From Lunularia cruciata (Eukaryota > Streptophyta > Marchantiopsida > Lunulariales > Lunulariaceae), in NCBI GenBank assembly GCA_948567375.1, contig OX419759.1:11996744-12060743 (forward strand): 64,000 bases of DNA. The letters are read 5' to 3'. Positions within the stretch are counted from its first letter, which is position 1, and every line of letters begins with the position of its first letter. Of the stretch, positions 1 through 11,889 are shown in pieces. Below the pieces are notes generated by a model. That model made no database searches and had not been told where the DNA came from. It worked only from the letters and a program-made list of their open reading frames with translations. The position numbers were made by a program, and so were the translations under genes.

Positions 1-775
1 TTTGGAGGTCTTCTATACTCTGTAAAAGTATACAGTTCTGGTGTACAGGTCCTCTTCAGTGCGGTGACGAAACTAGGTTAGTGAATCGGTGTTACATTCT
101 CTCAAACTATTGCACAACAGCCGCAGAATTCTCAAATGAGGACCTCTTATCACCTTGACTTCCACTGGTAAAGGGTGGTCTGCACAGTATAGACGCACTT
201 GTTGTCGGATGCCAGCGATTTCCTCACGGCAGTTCCAAATGAGTTCTTCCTTACCACAGCTTCGGCGATTTGAATTACCAGGTTCGGTACCTGAATCGTT
301 ATAACGCACGTCAGGACATCTTAGTACAACTGACTACGAATTCTGTTCAAAATCTTTATGTCATCAAATTTGAGCAGTTCCGGTGTAAGCCGTACGAAGG
401 TAAGGAAGATAGGAGCCAGAAGTCTGTTGGCATCCTCGAGTCGAGCGCTCTAGATATTACAGACTTGATTACGAAAATGATAGAGAAATAGGATTTTAAA
501 CTGGGGTTTGACTTGGAAACTTGATTATAATTCAAAACTGACCATGGATTGCTATGCGCAACCTCGTTGTCATGGGTTTTAGTGAAGGGTTGTTATCATC
601 TGTAAAGGGCGTCCTGTGAGGCAGAAAATTATCAGTGCTTTGACTGGACTTTGTGTGGATTCAAACGACGTTGTGGTGGTGTATCTTAACTAAAACTAAA
701 CGAGATATTCACCTCGGCGAAAACTCGATGTTTCGATTGCGAACTTTATTGATCGATGAACTTCTAGAAGAGAAA

Positions 776-870
776 AGGCGACCGCGTAGGATAAGAAGAA
801 GGATAGGAAGACTCATTCAAGCCCGTACAAGGATGGGGCTAAGCCGCAATAATAACCGCATGAGAAGTTC
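776..870. repeat. Dispersed short cassette, copy 1
   Basis: This stretch starts near the words GGCGACCGCGTAG, passes GAAGAC and CATTCAAG, and ends near ATGGGGCTAAGCC. The same word order recurs in the allelic position of copy B (about 36597-36690). It recurs again at a non-allelic place, about 55990-56175, where it is doubled and partly inverted. It has no open frame shared by the copies. It may be a small dispersed repeat or captured DNA of unknown source. Confidence 0.5.
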
Positions 871-879
871 ATGAACTTC
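862..879. repeat. Perfect 18-bp palindrome
   Basis: AGAAGTTCA is followed directly by its reverse complement. The matching site in copy B (about 36684-36702) is only an imperfect palindrome. It is one of several sites where copy A is the more perfectly palindromic. Confidence 0.7.
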
Positions 880-2140
880 TGATAGGGACGATGTCGGGCG
901 GGCCCCGCGGAAAGAGAACAGGAAATTGAGTCCGTCGTCATTGCGCAGGCCAGGTCTTTGTGGCAATGAGGGTGAGTTCTTTATGCGAGCAAGACAGGTC
1001 TTCTGCATATGGACATGGATGAATCATATTCATTTATTTAGAGATTTTCATGAGATGAATTCCTATTTCATTCATATGAGGTTGAGCTAATCGTGTTCCT
1101 TCAACCTGAGAATCAAGGAGCAGTGTTCTGTGTCCACTAGAACAAAATGGAGCGTTCGTCTTGAATTTTGAGAAAGGATTTTGACATGTGTGTAGTCGCA
1201 AATGAATCAACCAAAGCTTCTTGTCGTGGTATTTCAGCATACCTTGACGGGCTAGCTGATTTTGTGGAGCAAGGACTACTTAGAGCCGTCGCTGTATATG
1301 CAGCTCGAGGTCGATGGTCTCCGAGCCTATGAACAGGTAGGGCCACATACAGCGGAAGCGTCGGGAATCGAAGTTAGGTCTTATGAGGTCGATTAACAGC
1401 TCACATGATTTAACCGTCCAAGTTTCAGAATCTAGGAGTTGCATACGACAAATATATAGAACTTTGCTGGTGAGGACAATGAACTAAGATCCATGTGTGG
1501 GGTTTTCTAGGATAGAAGCATCGGTAAAGAGGAAGCTACAGAAGGCAACTAGTTAAATGAACGAAGCCAACAGTTCTGCGCTGTCGTACATCCTTGAACC
1601 AGCATCAGAACCAGGAATTTAGTGTGGATGTAACCGGGAGTCCAGGTACTGGGAAGTTAGGACTCGGAATTTGCATACAGGCATTTGAACACGAGTAAAA
1701 TTCTTATCAATAAGGAAGAAATGATGATCTAATTCAGCCTTGAAGCATCGAAATGCATATTCTGTAAAGGTCAGTTCCAGAAGATATATCCCAGTTAACT
1801 TGATTACAGAGCATTTTAGCTGGCGTAGCGCGAGTAAAGTTATTTTGAACAGGTCTAGGTTCGAATATGTCCACAGACTATTTTGATCTCTTTTGAATAT
1901 CTTCCGCTCCACTGCCGCTGTGAGAAGTGTCTCAAGACCCCAAACTCCAGGAGCGAAATCGTTCAGATACTGCAGGTCAAAGATGGCTCTTGATGACTAC
2001 ATTGCAGACCAGATCATAATGAGCGTGTAGAAATTGAACACCTATAAGAAGTTCAATTAGGAAGAGGAGAATCAATGGACTCCCACTTCATTTTCTCCTT
2101 AGTTGAACCAGTTCTCCGGTCTACGCACTTTAAACTTCAC

Positions 2141-2182
2141 GTTAAGCAGCTCTCGAGTCTGTAGACTCGAGAGCTGCTTAAC
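2141..2182. repeat. Perfect hairpin, 20-bp arms and 2-nt loop
   Basis: The left arm 2141-2160 and right arm 2163-2182 are exact reverse complements around the dinucleotide GT; the arms contain CTCGAGTCT and AGACTCGAG. The matching site in copy B (about 37979-38002) keeps most of the right arm but is about 20 bp shorter and has no left arm. Either copy A gained an inverted templated insertion or copy B lost one arm. Confidence 0.9.
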
Positions 2183-3410
2183 TTCACCGTGAGAATCGAA
2201 ACAATGAAGTTACCTTTTCTTGAAACAGATTTCTTGACGGAAAAGAACGGCGATATTTGCTTGTTCTTGTTTTGGTGCATTCGCTCATGACGCAGCTTAA
2301 CATTTGGATTAGATCCATTTTATCTGTTCCTTTTCATTCCTACCGAAATTGTTTATGAGAAACAGTTGGAAGGCAATCAATATGAATAAGATAGCTCGGG
2401 AGTTTCTCAGTTCAACTCTGTAACGGTCGATGCGATAGTTGAAGAATTTATAGGGATTCAATGCAACACGCCGAAGGTAGCAAAACCGAAGAATGCTGAG
2501 AATTATGTAATTACGACAGAGAGAGTATGCATGATGTCACTTGCGAGGGAGTTGAGCCCCCGACTTTCACGATAATGTGCACAATTTGAAATCAAGTAAC
2601 CTTCAGTCACAAATGTATGGCCATGCTACAGCAGATAATTAGAACTTTAACAAGAGGAAACATTTACTGCAACCACGAGGACGAATAGGCCTATATCCAG
2701 CGTATAGTTCCGTAATCGGATGAGTAGTAGACCTATATCATGAGAATTCTAGAGTGTGACCACTCTCTCATGCGCGCGACTCTCGTTGGGTATGAGCAGT
2801 GTTCAGGTAAGTGGAAGCCCGAACTAGTACATGTCACTTGCCTCCATCTTGCAAGTAGCTCCAAGTAGTATTCCCTGGGTTCGACGTTTCCAATTCTGTT
2901 CTGTCGAAATCGGGAAAAGAGTATCATCAATCAGGTAAACCCCGTGCTGCTTAAAGAAGTGCGAAAATTGTGGAGGTAAGAAATATAACTGTTGTTCTCT
3001 GTCCGTAACAGGGGAGAAAGAATGTTGAGAGAGAACGACATCCAATTCGCTGAATTGGACATAAAGTTGTCCCCTGAGAAGACTTGTCCTGGTTGCCTTT
3101 CCTGACCTTGTATTCGGCCTTGCTGCACGAGATGCCGACAAGTTGCACCGAACAACTTCTCAGATGTTCAAAATTTTTGATTCATTTTGATCTGTCAAGA
3201 TTGAAAAGGGGTTTTACCCAGGCCTTGCGCCGAAGCCCATCTGATCTGCAGCTTCCCGAACGTAGTAGATACCCGATACAACAAACCAAACAACAAATGT
3301 GTTTGTTGTTTACTTTTGCTGACCAGAAATCACGAATGGCTAATCAATTAACCAAAGTGGAGGTCTCCTTTTTTCTTTAATTAATTAATTAATTTATTAT
3401 AGAGACGAAG

Positions 3411-3715
3411 ATGTTCAAAAATGAATTCCACGAGGAATTGCGTAAGACCAGAATTTTGGCAGATTTAGAATCTTTAATTCCAGAAGCCAAATTTCTCGCT
3501 TCCTTCCGCTCATGGATCCGCACTATCCACCCTGGAGATCGGTATCTAGGCATCTCCATCCTGGCAATCATATTCATCTGGCATCAACTGCTGGTCTAAA
3601 GAAGTCATTCGCACGTCAAAGAGAATTGTTCAGACTGCTGCCGCCACGCGTAAGACTTTTAGAGAAACCCGGAACGATACACCGGACCTCATTATGAACA
3701 CTGTAGTGCGATAGT
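3411..3715 (+). pseudogene. Coding-like remnant, unidentified
   Basis: A frame starting near 3414 reads FKNEFHEELRKTRILADLES and continues to 3596. A second frame over about 3598-3715 reads SKEVIRTSKRIVQTAAATRK. The composition is protein-like, and the copy B counterpart (about 39963-40222) gives closely similar text but has an in-frame stop and further changes. I do not recognise a family. It could be part of an exon of a decayed gene, or chance; the case rests only on similarity between duplicated copies, which is weak evidence. Confidence 0.3.
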
Positions 3716-4612
3716 TCAGGCTATAACATTACTTTCTTAGTGAACAAAGTGAACCACTCTTTCACTCTTTTACTATCATGTAATCTCCCTTGCACTGAAG
3801 GCCAAAATTTGCCAAAAAGCATAAAGTCACATGAAGTCTTTTCCAGATCTCGTCTCAGGTAAAATCAAGAATAGCTAATTTGCTCCTAGATGTCCAGGTT
3901 TCGTAGCTGCCACTTTTTCCTTACACAGATACACACAGCCAACTCTGTAGCTTTGGGAACAGGTGCTGTACAGCTGGCATCAGCTCGTGGTGTGTGGTGT
4001 TGTGTTAGAGTCTCATTAAAACGACACCGAGGCTTAGTCGCATTACACATGCATGATGTTATGCATGTTGCTTTACTGGATTCGCCCACTAAAAACTATA
4101 AGATCCCCTCAAAGTTGGCGAAAGGATCCACAGCCATACCAACCGCGAAGTTGATCCATAAAAGTGCACAGAGTATCATCAGGTAGGATATCGAAACAGG
4201 CAACGAGTTTTTGGAGCGAATTTACTAGGTTGAGTTCATATCAACCTAAATCCGGTTGAGGAACTCAAGTTATTTTCTCAAGCTTTTTGTGTATGCCCTC
4301 ATATGCGAAACGTTGAAATGATATGTTTAAATCTAGAAGCTGTGTAAGAAGCAGTGGGACTAAGATTAAACACATATAAAAACAACTCAAAGACGAAATC
4401 ATGATCATAGTTACCGTTCTTTGGAACCAGAATTTAATGTAATGTTCAATACCTCTAATTCCAAAATTCGGTGGGAAGGAGCGATGAAAGCTATTGCCTC
4501 CTACAACATGGTTGAAAGGAATTATGGCCTCTCTTTTCCTTCGATACTGATTCAATCTATACACTGACAGCACCTTCTGTTCAAACTAGAACAGGAAAGA
4601 ATGATTATTCAC

Positions 4613-6070
4613 CTATAAAAGGTTGCAGTCGATTTCAACCCAGGAGATAACTAAATTGTCTTGATCGTGAAGCACCTGGAAGTTTTGTTGCTGAACATTC
4701 CCGAAGATGCTAATTCCGCTGCTCTCCAGGAGTGCTAAACACATGTAAGTATCTGTACCAGTGACTGTAAAAACAATCATGATATTCTCAAATGGAAGAT
4801 CAAAGTCTGCACCTTCGAAGTTATAAGTCATGGAAGGAACGCTCACGCTGGGGAGATCTGTGATGTCATAGCACACTTCCAAATTAACCAAGTCGAGCAA
4901 ATCCACTCTGGTATATGTAGTGTCAACTTTAGCCGTGTACGAGGAGATGATCTGTTGGTAGGCTATGGTGTTCAGAAGTGTGTAAGTAGTGCCAGAGTCG
5001 AAGATTACACCACCATTGCCCGAGGTATCAAGTGCAAAAGCTTCCGCTGGAATGTTCTCCTTCACTGTTGCAAGCGTGATGTCGATGAGGTTAACGTAGT
5101 AATATGGGATGACGTCGACAGGGTACGGGGTAAGGATAGGTGTGGTCTTCAATCCTGTAATATTGGAAGGCACTGACAGTTCACCAAAAATCAGGGGACT
5201 CCTAGCTGAATCTTCTTCGTATCGGCTAAGCAAGCAGTAAGAAAATTTGTTTGAACTGTTGAGAGTTGGAGCAATCTGCGATGGGAATGAAATTGGGCCT
5301 CGAGCCAAGCCGATGAGACCGTCAGTGCCAGAGAATGAGCCACTGTTGCTGCGTCCACAGCCGAACTGGAAGTCGGGGACTGTTGTCGAGGTATCATCCG
5401 TAGACGTTAGAGTGATAGTTTCGGTGGAGAAATCTCCCTCGGTTGTGGATTGGTCTCCATACCTGTACGAGTATTGACAATTCGGGGTGCAGGTCACCTG
5501 GTTGTTCCCCAATATCTCGCAACCTGGACAGCCCAGAGGAGCATATGTCGTCGATTGAGAAGGGTCAAAGAGTTTAGATTCGAAACATATGTCGCAAGGC
5601 GTACACTGCAACCACACAAGATCACTGCCTGTATCAGCAATTGCAACAAAATCTTGTGGCGGTGTGCCGATAGAAAACTCCATGGAGTATGACCCCGGAG
5701 TAACAGATATATCCGATGAGACATCTAGCGTCCTCCTTCCGTTGAAGTTACCGTAAGGTGCATTTCTGGACCTCGTATCCAGAGATGCAGCTCGAGCTCT
5801 GCTCCTATCTACATCTCGGTGTATCTTCTGTACGACGGTTAGATCATCCGTCACCCCGTAAGTCGACGAGTCTATTAGATGAGCCTTGAATCCATTCGCA
5901 GAAGGATTGGCTGTATATTCCCCCAGTTGCCGGCCGGTGTGTGTCTTTGCGTTTTTGGACCGTGTCAAATGCTTCGTTACCCAACCATTTTCTTGTATGG
6001 TCAGAGCGACAGAACTATACACTTGAATAACGAGCAGCACCACTAACGAGATTGCTCGCCACGAACTCAT
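4613..6070 (-). CDS. Nepenthesin-type aspartic protease (A1 family), copy A
   Basis: An intronless 485-residue pepsin-family (A1) protease, probably secreted or vacuolar. Residues 1-22 look like a signal peptide (hydrophobic stretch ISLVVLLVIQVYSS). A propeptide-like region follows to about residue 120. The first catalytic motif is DTGS at 146-149 and the second is DSGT at 358-361. The flap tyrosine is Y204 (YGDQST). Twelve cysteines after the propeptide (156, 159, 162, 181, 184, 194, 198, 238, 279, 400, 444, 482) match the plant nepenthesin type, including the cysteine-rich insert after the first Asp. The ATG at 6068-6070 is the first in frame, with a signal peptide directly behind it. Copy B (48754-50211) aligns without a gap and is about 94 percent identical. 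The substrate is unknown. It is one of only two intact genes in the window. Confidence 0.93.
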   Translation of the reverse strand: MSSWRAISLVVLLVIQVYSSVALTIQENGWVTKHLTRSKNAKTHTGRQLGEYTANPSANGFKAHLIDSSTYGVTDDLTVVQKIHRDVDRSRARAASLDTRSRNAPYGNFNGRRTLDVSSDISVTPGSYSMEFSIGTPPQDFVAIADTGSDLVWLQCTPCDICFESKLFDPSQSTTYAPLGCPGCEILGNNQVTCTPNCQYSYRYGDQSTTEGDFSTETITLTSTDDTSTTVPDFQFGCGRSNSGSFSGTDGLIGLARGPISFPSQIAPTLNSSNKFSYCLLSRYEEDSARSPLIFGELSVPSNITGLKTTPILTPYPVDVIPYYYVNLIDITLATVKENIPAEAFALDTSGNGGVIFDSGTTYTLLNTIAYQQIISSYTAKVDTTYTRVDLLDLVNLEVCYDITDLPSVSVPSMTYNFEGADFDLPFENIMIVFTVTGTDTYMCLALLESSGISIFGNVQQQNFQVLHDQDNLVISWVEIDCNLL

Positions 6071-6139
6071 GTTCTACAACTTCTGCTTACTGAACCTCTC
6101 GGCAAAATCGTTGATGAGTGCCAGGCGATTTGGGAAAAG

Positions 6140-6146
6140 TTATATG
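6140..6146 (-). promoter_or_regulatory. Candidate TATA element of protease A
   Basis: On the minus strand this reads CATATAA, about 70 bp before the ATG. The matching site in copy B (50281-50287) reads TATATAA, the better consensus. The position suits a short 5' untranslated leader. No transcript evidence is available. Confidence 0.4.
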
Positions 6147-6159
6147 TGTTTAGAAGTTT

Positions 6160-6211
6160 AACGACTGAAGTCTAGAAGTCAACCCTAACGACTGAAGTAT
6201 AAATCTAGAAG
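6160..6211. repeat. Direct repeat upstream of protease A
   Basis: The word AACGACTGAAGT followed by TCTAGAAG occurs at 6160-6178 and again, with a small spacer change, at 6187-6211. The pair is conserved in copy B (about 50301-50352), just upstream of the candidate TATA element. It may be a doubled regulatory site or only a local duplication that predates the segmental one. Confidence 0.45.
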
Positions 6212-8134
6212 AAATCAGTGAACAAACTATTTCCACACGGAAGCCACTGAGATTTGTACAATCGAGCCCAGGTGAAAAGGATTGCAAGAATTGAGCTCGG
6301 AATTTGATGCCGATATTATTTTTACTTCCCAAAACAACCACAACACAACTAAGAGTCGATCGGATCGGAGGCTGTGTAACAATGAAGTCCATGGTGCCGT
6401 CTTATAGTTGTCAAATTTCGTGTGGCAACCTGCTCCGGAGAGATTACGATTTCATTCAGTCAAGGGCTCCTCTCATTTTTGGATTGGCAATAGTAACTCC
6501 TCATTGCCTGGGAAAGCCTCCGCGTAAGGAAGAAACTGTAACATATTATCAACCACTGCAGGCCACCTGCCGGTGACAAGATCCCACCGTCCTCTCGTTA
6601 GGGTACTTCCTGTCCAAGCGCTAGATCTCGTAGAACCACATCATCTGCTACACCAAGTAGCAGCTGTTCCTGTCCCTTCTGAAGGCTGCGTCTTTTGTCT
6701 TTACTTCCCCGCCTCCCATTGCACTCTTTCCGACTTATAATTTGTCTAGTCACAACAGAAGGCAGCACGGGTTGGATTGTTTGTCAGTTACTAAGAAGCT
6801 TCCGATTACCCCTTTCCGCTTCCCACTTGGCTGATTCTCTTAACGAGGACATTTTGACTCAGCGATTTCCTTCATCCGAGTTGAAACTTCGCATACACTA
6901 TCTAACGTATGAAATGGAGGTTCACTTCAAGACTTCAGCTGTGCATCTAGAGCGGGACCACATGCAAGCGGCGCAGGTGGATACAAGTGCTACGATTCCG
7001 TTACTTTAACGCGTCTGGTTAAAGCTGTTTTGAGGGAGCCTTTCTTCGAATTTCTAGCTTTGTACTAATATCGATCCCTTTCAGTCGACTACGTGTTAAG
7101 AAGATGTTTCGAAACTGTATATTAAACAGTACCCAGGATGCTGTCAAGGATTCCTCTTTAAGCGGCTTAGCAATCACATACATGGCAGAACTTTGGTGGA
7201 TCCTTGAGACAAAACGTGTATCTCACTTTTTCCTATAAACGTAAAATTGGTTTTCCGAGTGGGGATCAGAGAGAACCATGTGTAGATATTTCAAAAGGCT
7301 TCTGAAGGTTTGAAGACGACCATATGCATTTAGCCTCTGCATGAACGCATGTCACCTGATTAATATATTTCGATTTTGGAACTCAGCAGTTGGTGAGATG
7401 TTCATGAATCCACAGATTTCAACTGACACTAAGGTCAACCAATATGTGACTACACCTAAATCAGTTTCGGGTTATGAGTGACAGTTGACACTCACGCTTC
7501 TACCATCAGCTGCATCTGATTCGATTGCGAATAAAATGCAAGATTCAGTCATGACCTGATCGTGGTGATGCTTGTGCAATCGACACCCTGTTCACAAGCA
7601 GTGTCTTCAAGCTCTAAATTCCCTTCGCAATTCGCCTATAGATAAGATCTGAAGTTGTACTAAATTTATAAGGAACAAGTCCACTTGATCAAGTGGTGGA
7701 AGCTCAATACATGTACCGTACGAACGCTGGTCGTACAGGTGGGTATGAAATCGCTTGAATTGGCTGACTTCGTCGACTATAGGTATCCAAATTCTTGCAA
7801 CCAATGACTCGAACATCTATAGGTCCCTTTGTTAAATGTTGTTAAAATGTTGCATGTGGACGTTGTGAAGTTCCGAATGCCTCGAAACCTCGCTTCCTGC
7901 CACCCAGTACTGAAACATACAATAAACTGATATTTGCATCTATGAGAGTGTAGTTAATGTAGTCAAATTTGGACTGATCCGAAACATCCACTCTAGATCT
8001 TGAAATTCTCAATGGCTTGCGAAAGGTAAGGCTGCCTTCACCTGACACATGACGGTTGCTCAGGACGTATGTTGTTCCTGAGATGGCACAGCGTGGTAAC
8101 AGAACTTCTGGCGCTTGTAGATTGGTGTCGTACC

Positions 8135-8174
8135 CAGAGTTACAGGCCATCACTCGTGATGGCGTGTAACTCTG
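8135..8174. repeat. Near-perfect hairpin, 19-bp arms and 2-nt loop
   Basis: The arms 8135-8153 and 8156-8174 are reverse complements at 18 of 19 positions around TC. In copy B (about 52446-52474) the right arm (GTGATGG through GTAACTCTG) is present but the left arm is missing and the site is shorter. Copy A thus has an apparent inverted copy of neighbouring sequence. Confidence 0.85.
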
Positions 8175-9857
8175 GGGACAGATTGAGCACAACCTGTTTC
8201 TCTACATCAAGCGAGTTTGATGCTTGGACAGCACTCATCGTGGTGCTTCTAATAACTTTTCATTCACACAAATGCTGGGGTTCCACGCCCACATTCTGCG
8301 GAAGACCTGGACGTCCACGCTTCAGGACTAAACAATGCATCACACGTTGGTCAACAGTCTTGGCATTGGTAACAGCATTTCAATTTTTCTTTAGCACTAC
8401 ATGGTGGAATCGATCCTTATCCTACTTTTTACCCGAAAAGTTAGAAGAACTTTGTCTTAAGTCCGCAAGTTCCCTTAGGATGGCCACCGATAGGAGCACT
8501 GCTTTACGTCTCCTTTTCTTTCGACAGGATCCGTCTATGAGAACAGCATCCTTATAAACTGATTCGATATACAGTAGTGGATAGAGGTCCTGTCTAAAAT
8601 TATCCTTATGCTCCTTCGTTCAAGGGTGCCACGTGTCTAGGTCCCAAGGCAACAAAAACGCGTAAGACGCTGACGTAACGATGTACGCGCAATATGCAAC
8701 CTACACCATCAATCAAGGTTTAATTCGGAATGAGCACATTGCAATTTGAAGTTCTTTTCTTTACAAAGATGTAGTTTAAGATTTGTGAACTTTGTAAGCT
8801 AGAACGCCAAGTCCTTCGCACCCTCTTCTCTCACCAACAACAGAGAAGATCATAGGATGGACGATCTCACAACACCAATTGAATTATTGCGTGTGTTATC
8901 ATAGTTCCTACAGCAGCTATTTTGATTACTGTTACAATAGTCATTTACTGGTATCATCCAGTCAGTATTGCATCATGGAGATGTGAAATAGTGGGCGATC
9001 ATATCATTCATCTCGTGGTGTGCATAAAGTTAGAGACAGAACTTAGTAGTAGCTTCTCATTTGAAAGGTATAATTTCATCTCTACTCTGACCATTAATTT
9101 ATTCCATCAACTTGAAGAGAAAATATATGTTGATGGATTTAAATTTCTAAGTCTACATGGGAATTCTAATTTAGCTAGCGCTGTTCCAACATCTTCAGTC
9201 AGGTGTATTATGCATGACTTTCCCGTCCTTCTATTGGCTGGAAATGGTCAGTAATTTGGAGTGGCTAAGGGGTAACCTACGAAGTCAAAAGACATTCTCA
9301 CGCCCTTAAACCAAGTCTTTTCGTTCAGATCAGATAGCCTTTTCATTCAGATTAGTTGCTAAACTTGAAGAGTTAAACTTGGTGATCTCCGTCTTGGAAA
9401 TTATTGATAAGTCTTAGTTGCATGCGATTCATTGTTACTCTTGGTTTCTCTCTAGTCCATCAGGCGATCATCAGTCCACCTACAGCAGTACTGCATTTTG
9501 ACTTCTTATCCGCCATCTGAAACGTGCCTCAAAACTCTTTGCACATATTCATGCATCATGTGAAACACAGCCGAAAGGCCAAGTATACTAAGTAATATGG
9601 CCCCGAAGGAAAAAGAGAGAAAGAAACATAGGGAAACTTAGAAGTGCAAAAGGGGAATACGCGCACGAGACCCCACGATGGCACTTCCTGTACAATTTCT
9701 GTCCTCGTGTCACCCTTCCTTGTGGATAAAGTAAAGGAAGCCGTAATAAAAGTTTTATTATTAAACTCATGGGCTGTTATGGCCCTTGAACAGTGTATCA
9801 CTCCGTCAACCGACATAATGCTCCGAGGACCAATTCAACACGACTAATCACCTCCGC

Positions 9858-9879
9858 AACATTCCCGGCCGGGAATGTT
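9858..9879. repeat. Perfect 22-bp palindrome
   Basis: AACATTCCCGG is followed directly by its reverse complement. The copy B site (54297-54318) is a quasi-palindrome with three mismatched pairs. Confidence 0.85.
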
Positions 9880-11817
9880 CCCGAAACGTGAAGTCACTTC
9901 GGTTCATCTTCAGCGCGACAACTGATTCTGTGGACCATTCATCGAATGCAATGGCGCAACGTGTTGAGCCTGAAACCAGATTTTAATGACCGGGTTCGGC
10001 ACTTTTTCAGAGTCCATTTAATATGAGCCACTCGGAACTTGCGAAAGTTCCCACATCATAAAGAGTCGCAAAATGGTTCAGCCTACCATAGGCAAACGTG
10101 GAGAAGCTAAAGTCTCCGTCATGTACCGCCAATTGGACTGGTCAGTCACCACGTATTTCCCACACCAGTCTTTCGTGGCAAATCACATGTTCACTAATCG
10201 CATGCAGATCTGGATGTTCCCAATTACGCAAATTAGATCTTCCCATATTTTCATCCGAAGGGAAGGATTGTATGAGAGAGGTATAAAGAACATAGTATGC
10301 AGTCCTACACATATGCAACCGTGGACTTTACCAGTTTTATCGGGATTGATGCCTACTCCTCCACCGCGGTACGTCCTAGGATTATCAACCGTCCGTTGAC
10401 CTTAATAGACCCCCCACGTAAGTAATGGCGAACAATCTACGAATTCCGGTAGGTTATACTACAAGATGCAATCCCAAGTTCTCTCCGAGGAACTGCAAAG
10501 CTTACCCGAAATTTGGGTTTACAGTCCACTCTCGGTAAGTGCAGGCCTCTGCTCCGGCACTTATGGATTTTCACTTGTCCAAAACTCTTTAATTGAAAAT
10601 TTTTCGAGGCTCTAGCATCCAGAGTAAGCAGTAGAGTTTGGATTTGGATAGGGGAATTTTTTTAAAATTATGTATCTAAATCTTAGAATATCATAAAAAA
10701 TGGCATTCAATACTAGACAAAGTTTAAGCCAAATATCATAAACTTAGTTTTAGAATATATAAGTAACACCTCTTTCCTATAAGCTCCATTTGTAAAAAGT
10801 CTATAAAATACCTGTGCTCGTCCATTCAAGTTTATCGGTAATGGTTATTCTATATTTTTTATTTCAAACCTTAATTACATATGTCGAGAGTTGAGTCTGT
10901 AATTGCTGTAATTATCTTGAGACGATCGTTGCCATTTGCTGTCCAATCTCTGTCTGCTCAGACCACTGCAACCGCCACAGCATTTCCCAACCCTGACTAG
11001 AGTTGGCTGCAAATGAGCATGAATGAGTAAGTGCAGTGATAGAGAGGATTACTGCCTTACAGCCACAGTCAACTGCTAAGAGTTATCCAGACGGCAGCTG
11101 GAGTCGTGGATATGTTGCCAGATGTCAACCTGGCGAAGTGGAGGAAGGAATTTATTTTCTTTTCCGAAAGGGAACTTCATGAATTCTATCCCCAGAACCC
11201 CATTTTACCTAGTAGGCTTTATCCTATGTGTGTCGCCTTCCTTCTCCGGAGTTCGGTTGGAACATAAGTCATGAGAAGTCCTTGGTCACAGACCACGAAA
11301 ACTGCGGCCCATGCAGAAGTTGCAGATTGCTTGCAGCTGTTCTCCCGAGCAGAACAGAGCAAGAAAGTTCCTATTACCTCGTACCTTAGAGATGTTTCAG
11401 CACTATTTGAACCCAAAATCTCTATTCTACTATGCATCATGTTGACAGGCCTTTGGTGGAGGGGGTTGAGTCGCGTGGGATCTGTTGCCAGGGCATATTG
11501 TCTTCTGCAAAGCTTTGAATCTTCTTCGCCTCGGCGTGAATAAGGGACACTAGAACCTTGTACGTCATGTCCTTCAGGAATAAACTCCACGTGGATTAAT
11601 GCGGGACAACACAATGTCAATTCCTCAGTCTCTGTATTTCTCAAAATGTAATTTCCCAGCTTCTGAGAACGTGTTGTAATGGTTGCAAACGATTTTTGTA
11701 ATTTCGAAATTTCAGTCAAAAAATGAAATTTTGAATGATAATTATATTATTTAGAGATAAGTAGTTGGAAGCTTCTTTTATAAGTGAAGATTTAAGTTAT
11801 CGTTCTTTCTTGAGAGT

Positions 11818-11889
11818 AGGGATGTAACTCAGTTGCAGAGTATCACCTTGACGTGGTGAAAGCCATCAGTTGGAACCTGATTATCCTTA
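11818..11889 (+). pseudogene. trnV-GAC: Plastid trnV(GAC) in a nuclear plastid insertion, copy A
   Basis: A 72-nt tRNA-like sequence with anticodon loop TTGACGT and a perfect five-pair anticodon stem (TCACC/GGTGA). It matches plastid tRNA-Val(GAC) in order and spacing and lies 222 bp before the start of a plastid 16S rRNA fragment, as in plastid inverted repeats. The T-loop reads GTTGGAAC instead of GTTCGAAC and the acceptor stem has mismatches, so it is probably a dead nuclear copy. The copy B partner is at 56853-56924. Confidence 0.9.

Larger units (their letters stand above)
1..4612. other. Unassigned duplicated DNA downstream of protease A
   Basis: No gene could be recognised over most of this 4.6 kb. 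Short open frames on both strands do not stay open in the matching part of copy B (35829-40220 and 48021-48753), so they are probably chance. The items that stand out are listed separately: a dispersed cassette at 776-870, a palindrome at 862-879, a hairpin at 2141-2182 and a coding-like stretch at 3411-3715. A short TTAA run lies near 3377-3396. Confidence 0.6.
6212..11817. other. Unassigned duplicated DNA between protease and plastid insertion
   Basis: I recognise no gene in these 5.6 kb. The longest open frames (8069-8557 plus, 11219-11719 minus) are not kept open in the matching part of copy B. Some minus-strand text near 8480-8570 (for example VYKDAVLIDGSCRKK) is similar in both copies and protein-like, but no exon structure could be settled. 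Hairpins at 8135-8174 and 9858-9879 are listed separately. Part of the DNA just before 11818 may also be of plastid origin; I could not confirm this. Confidence 0.55.

Noticed and set aside
4955-5176. 73-codon plus-strand frame identical in both protease copies
   Set aside because: It is the antisense shadow of the identical tract in the protease gene; its conservation is explained by that tract.
8069-8557. 162-codon plus-strand open frame
   Set aside because: The matching part of copy B does not keep the frame, and no family resemblance is seen; better read as chance.
11219-11719. 166-codon minus-strand open frame beside the plastid insertion
   Set aside because: Copy B has frame-breaking differences in the same stretch and the text has no recognisable motif.
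11818-11889. Functional nuclear tRNA-Val
   Set aside because: It has plastid sequence and plastid neighbours, and the T-loop and acceptor stem are damaged.
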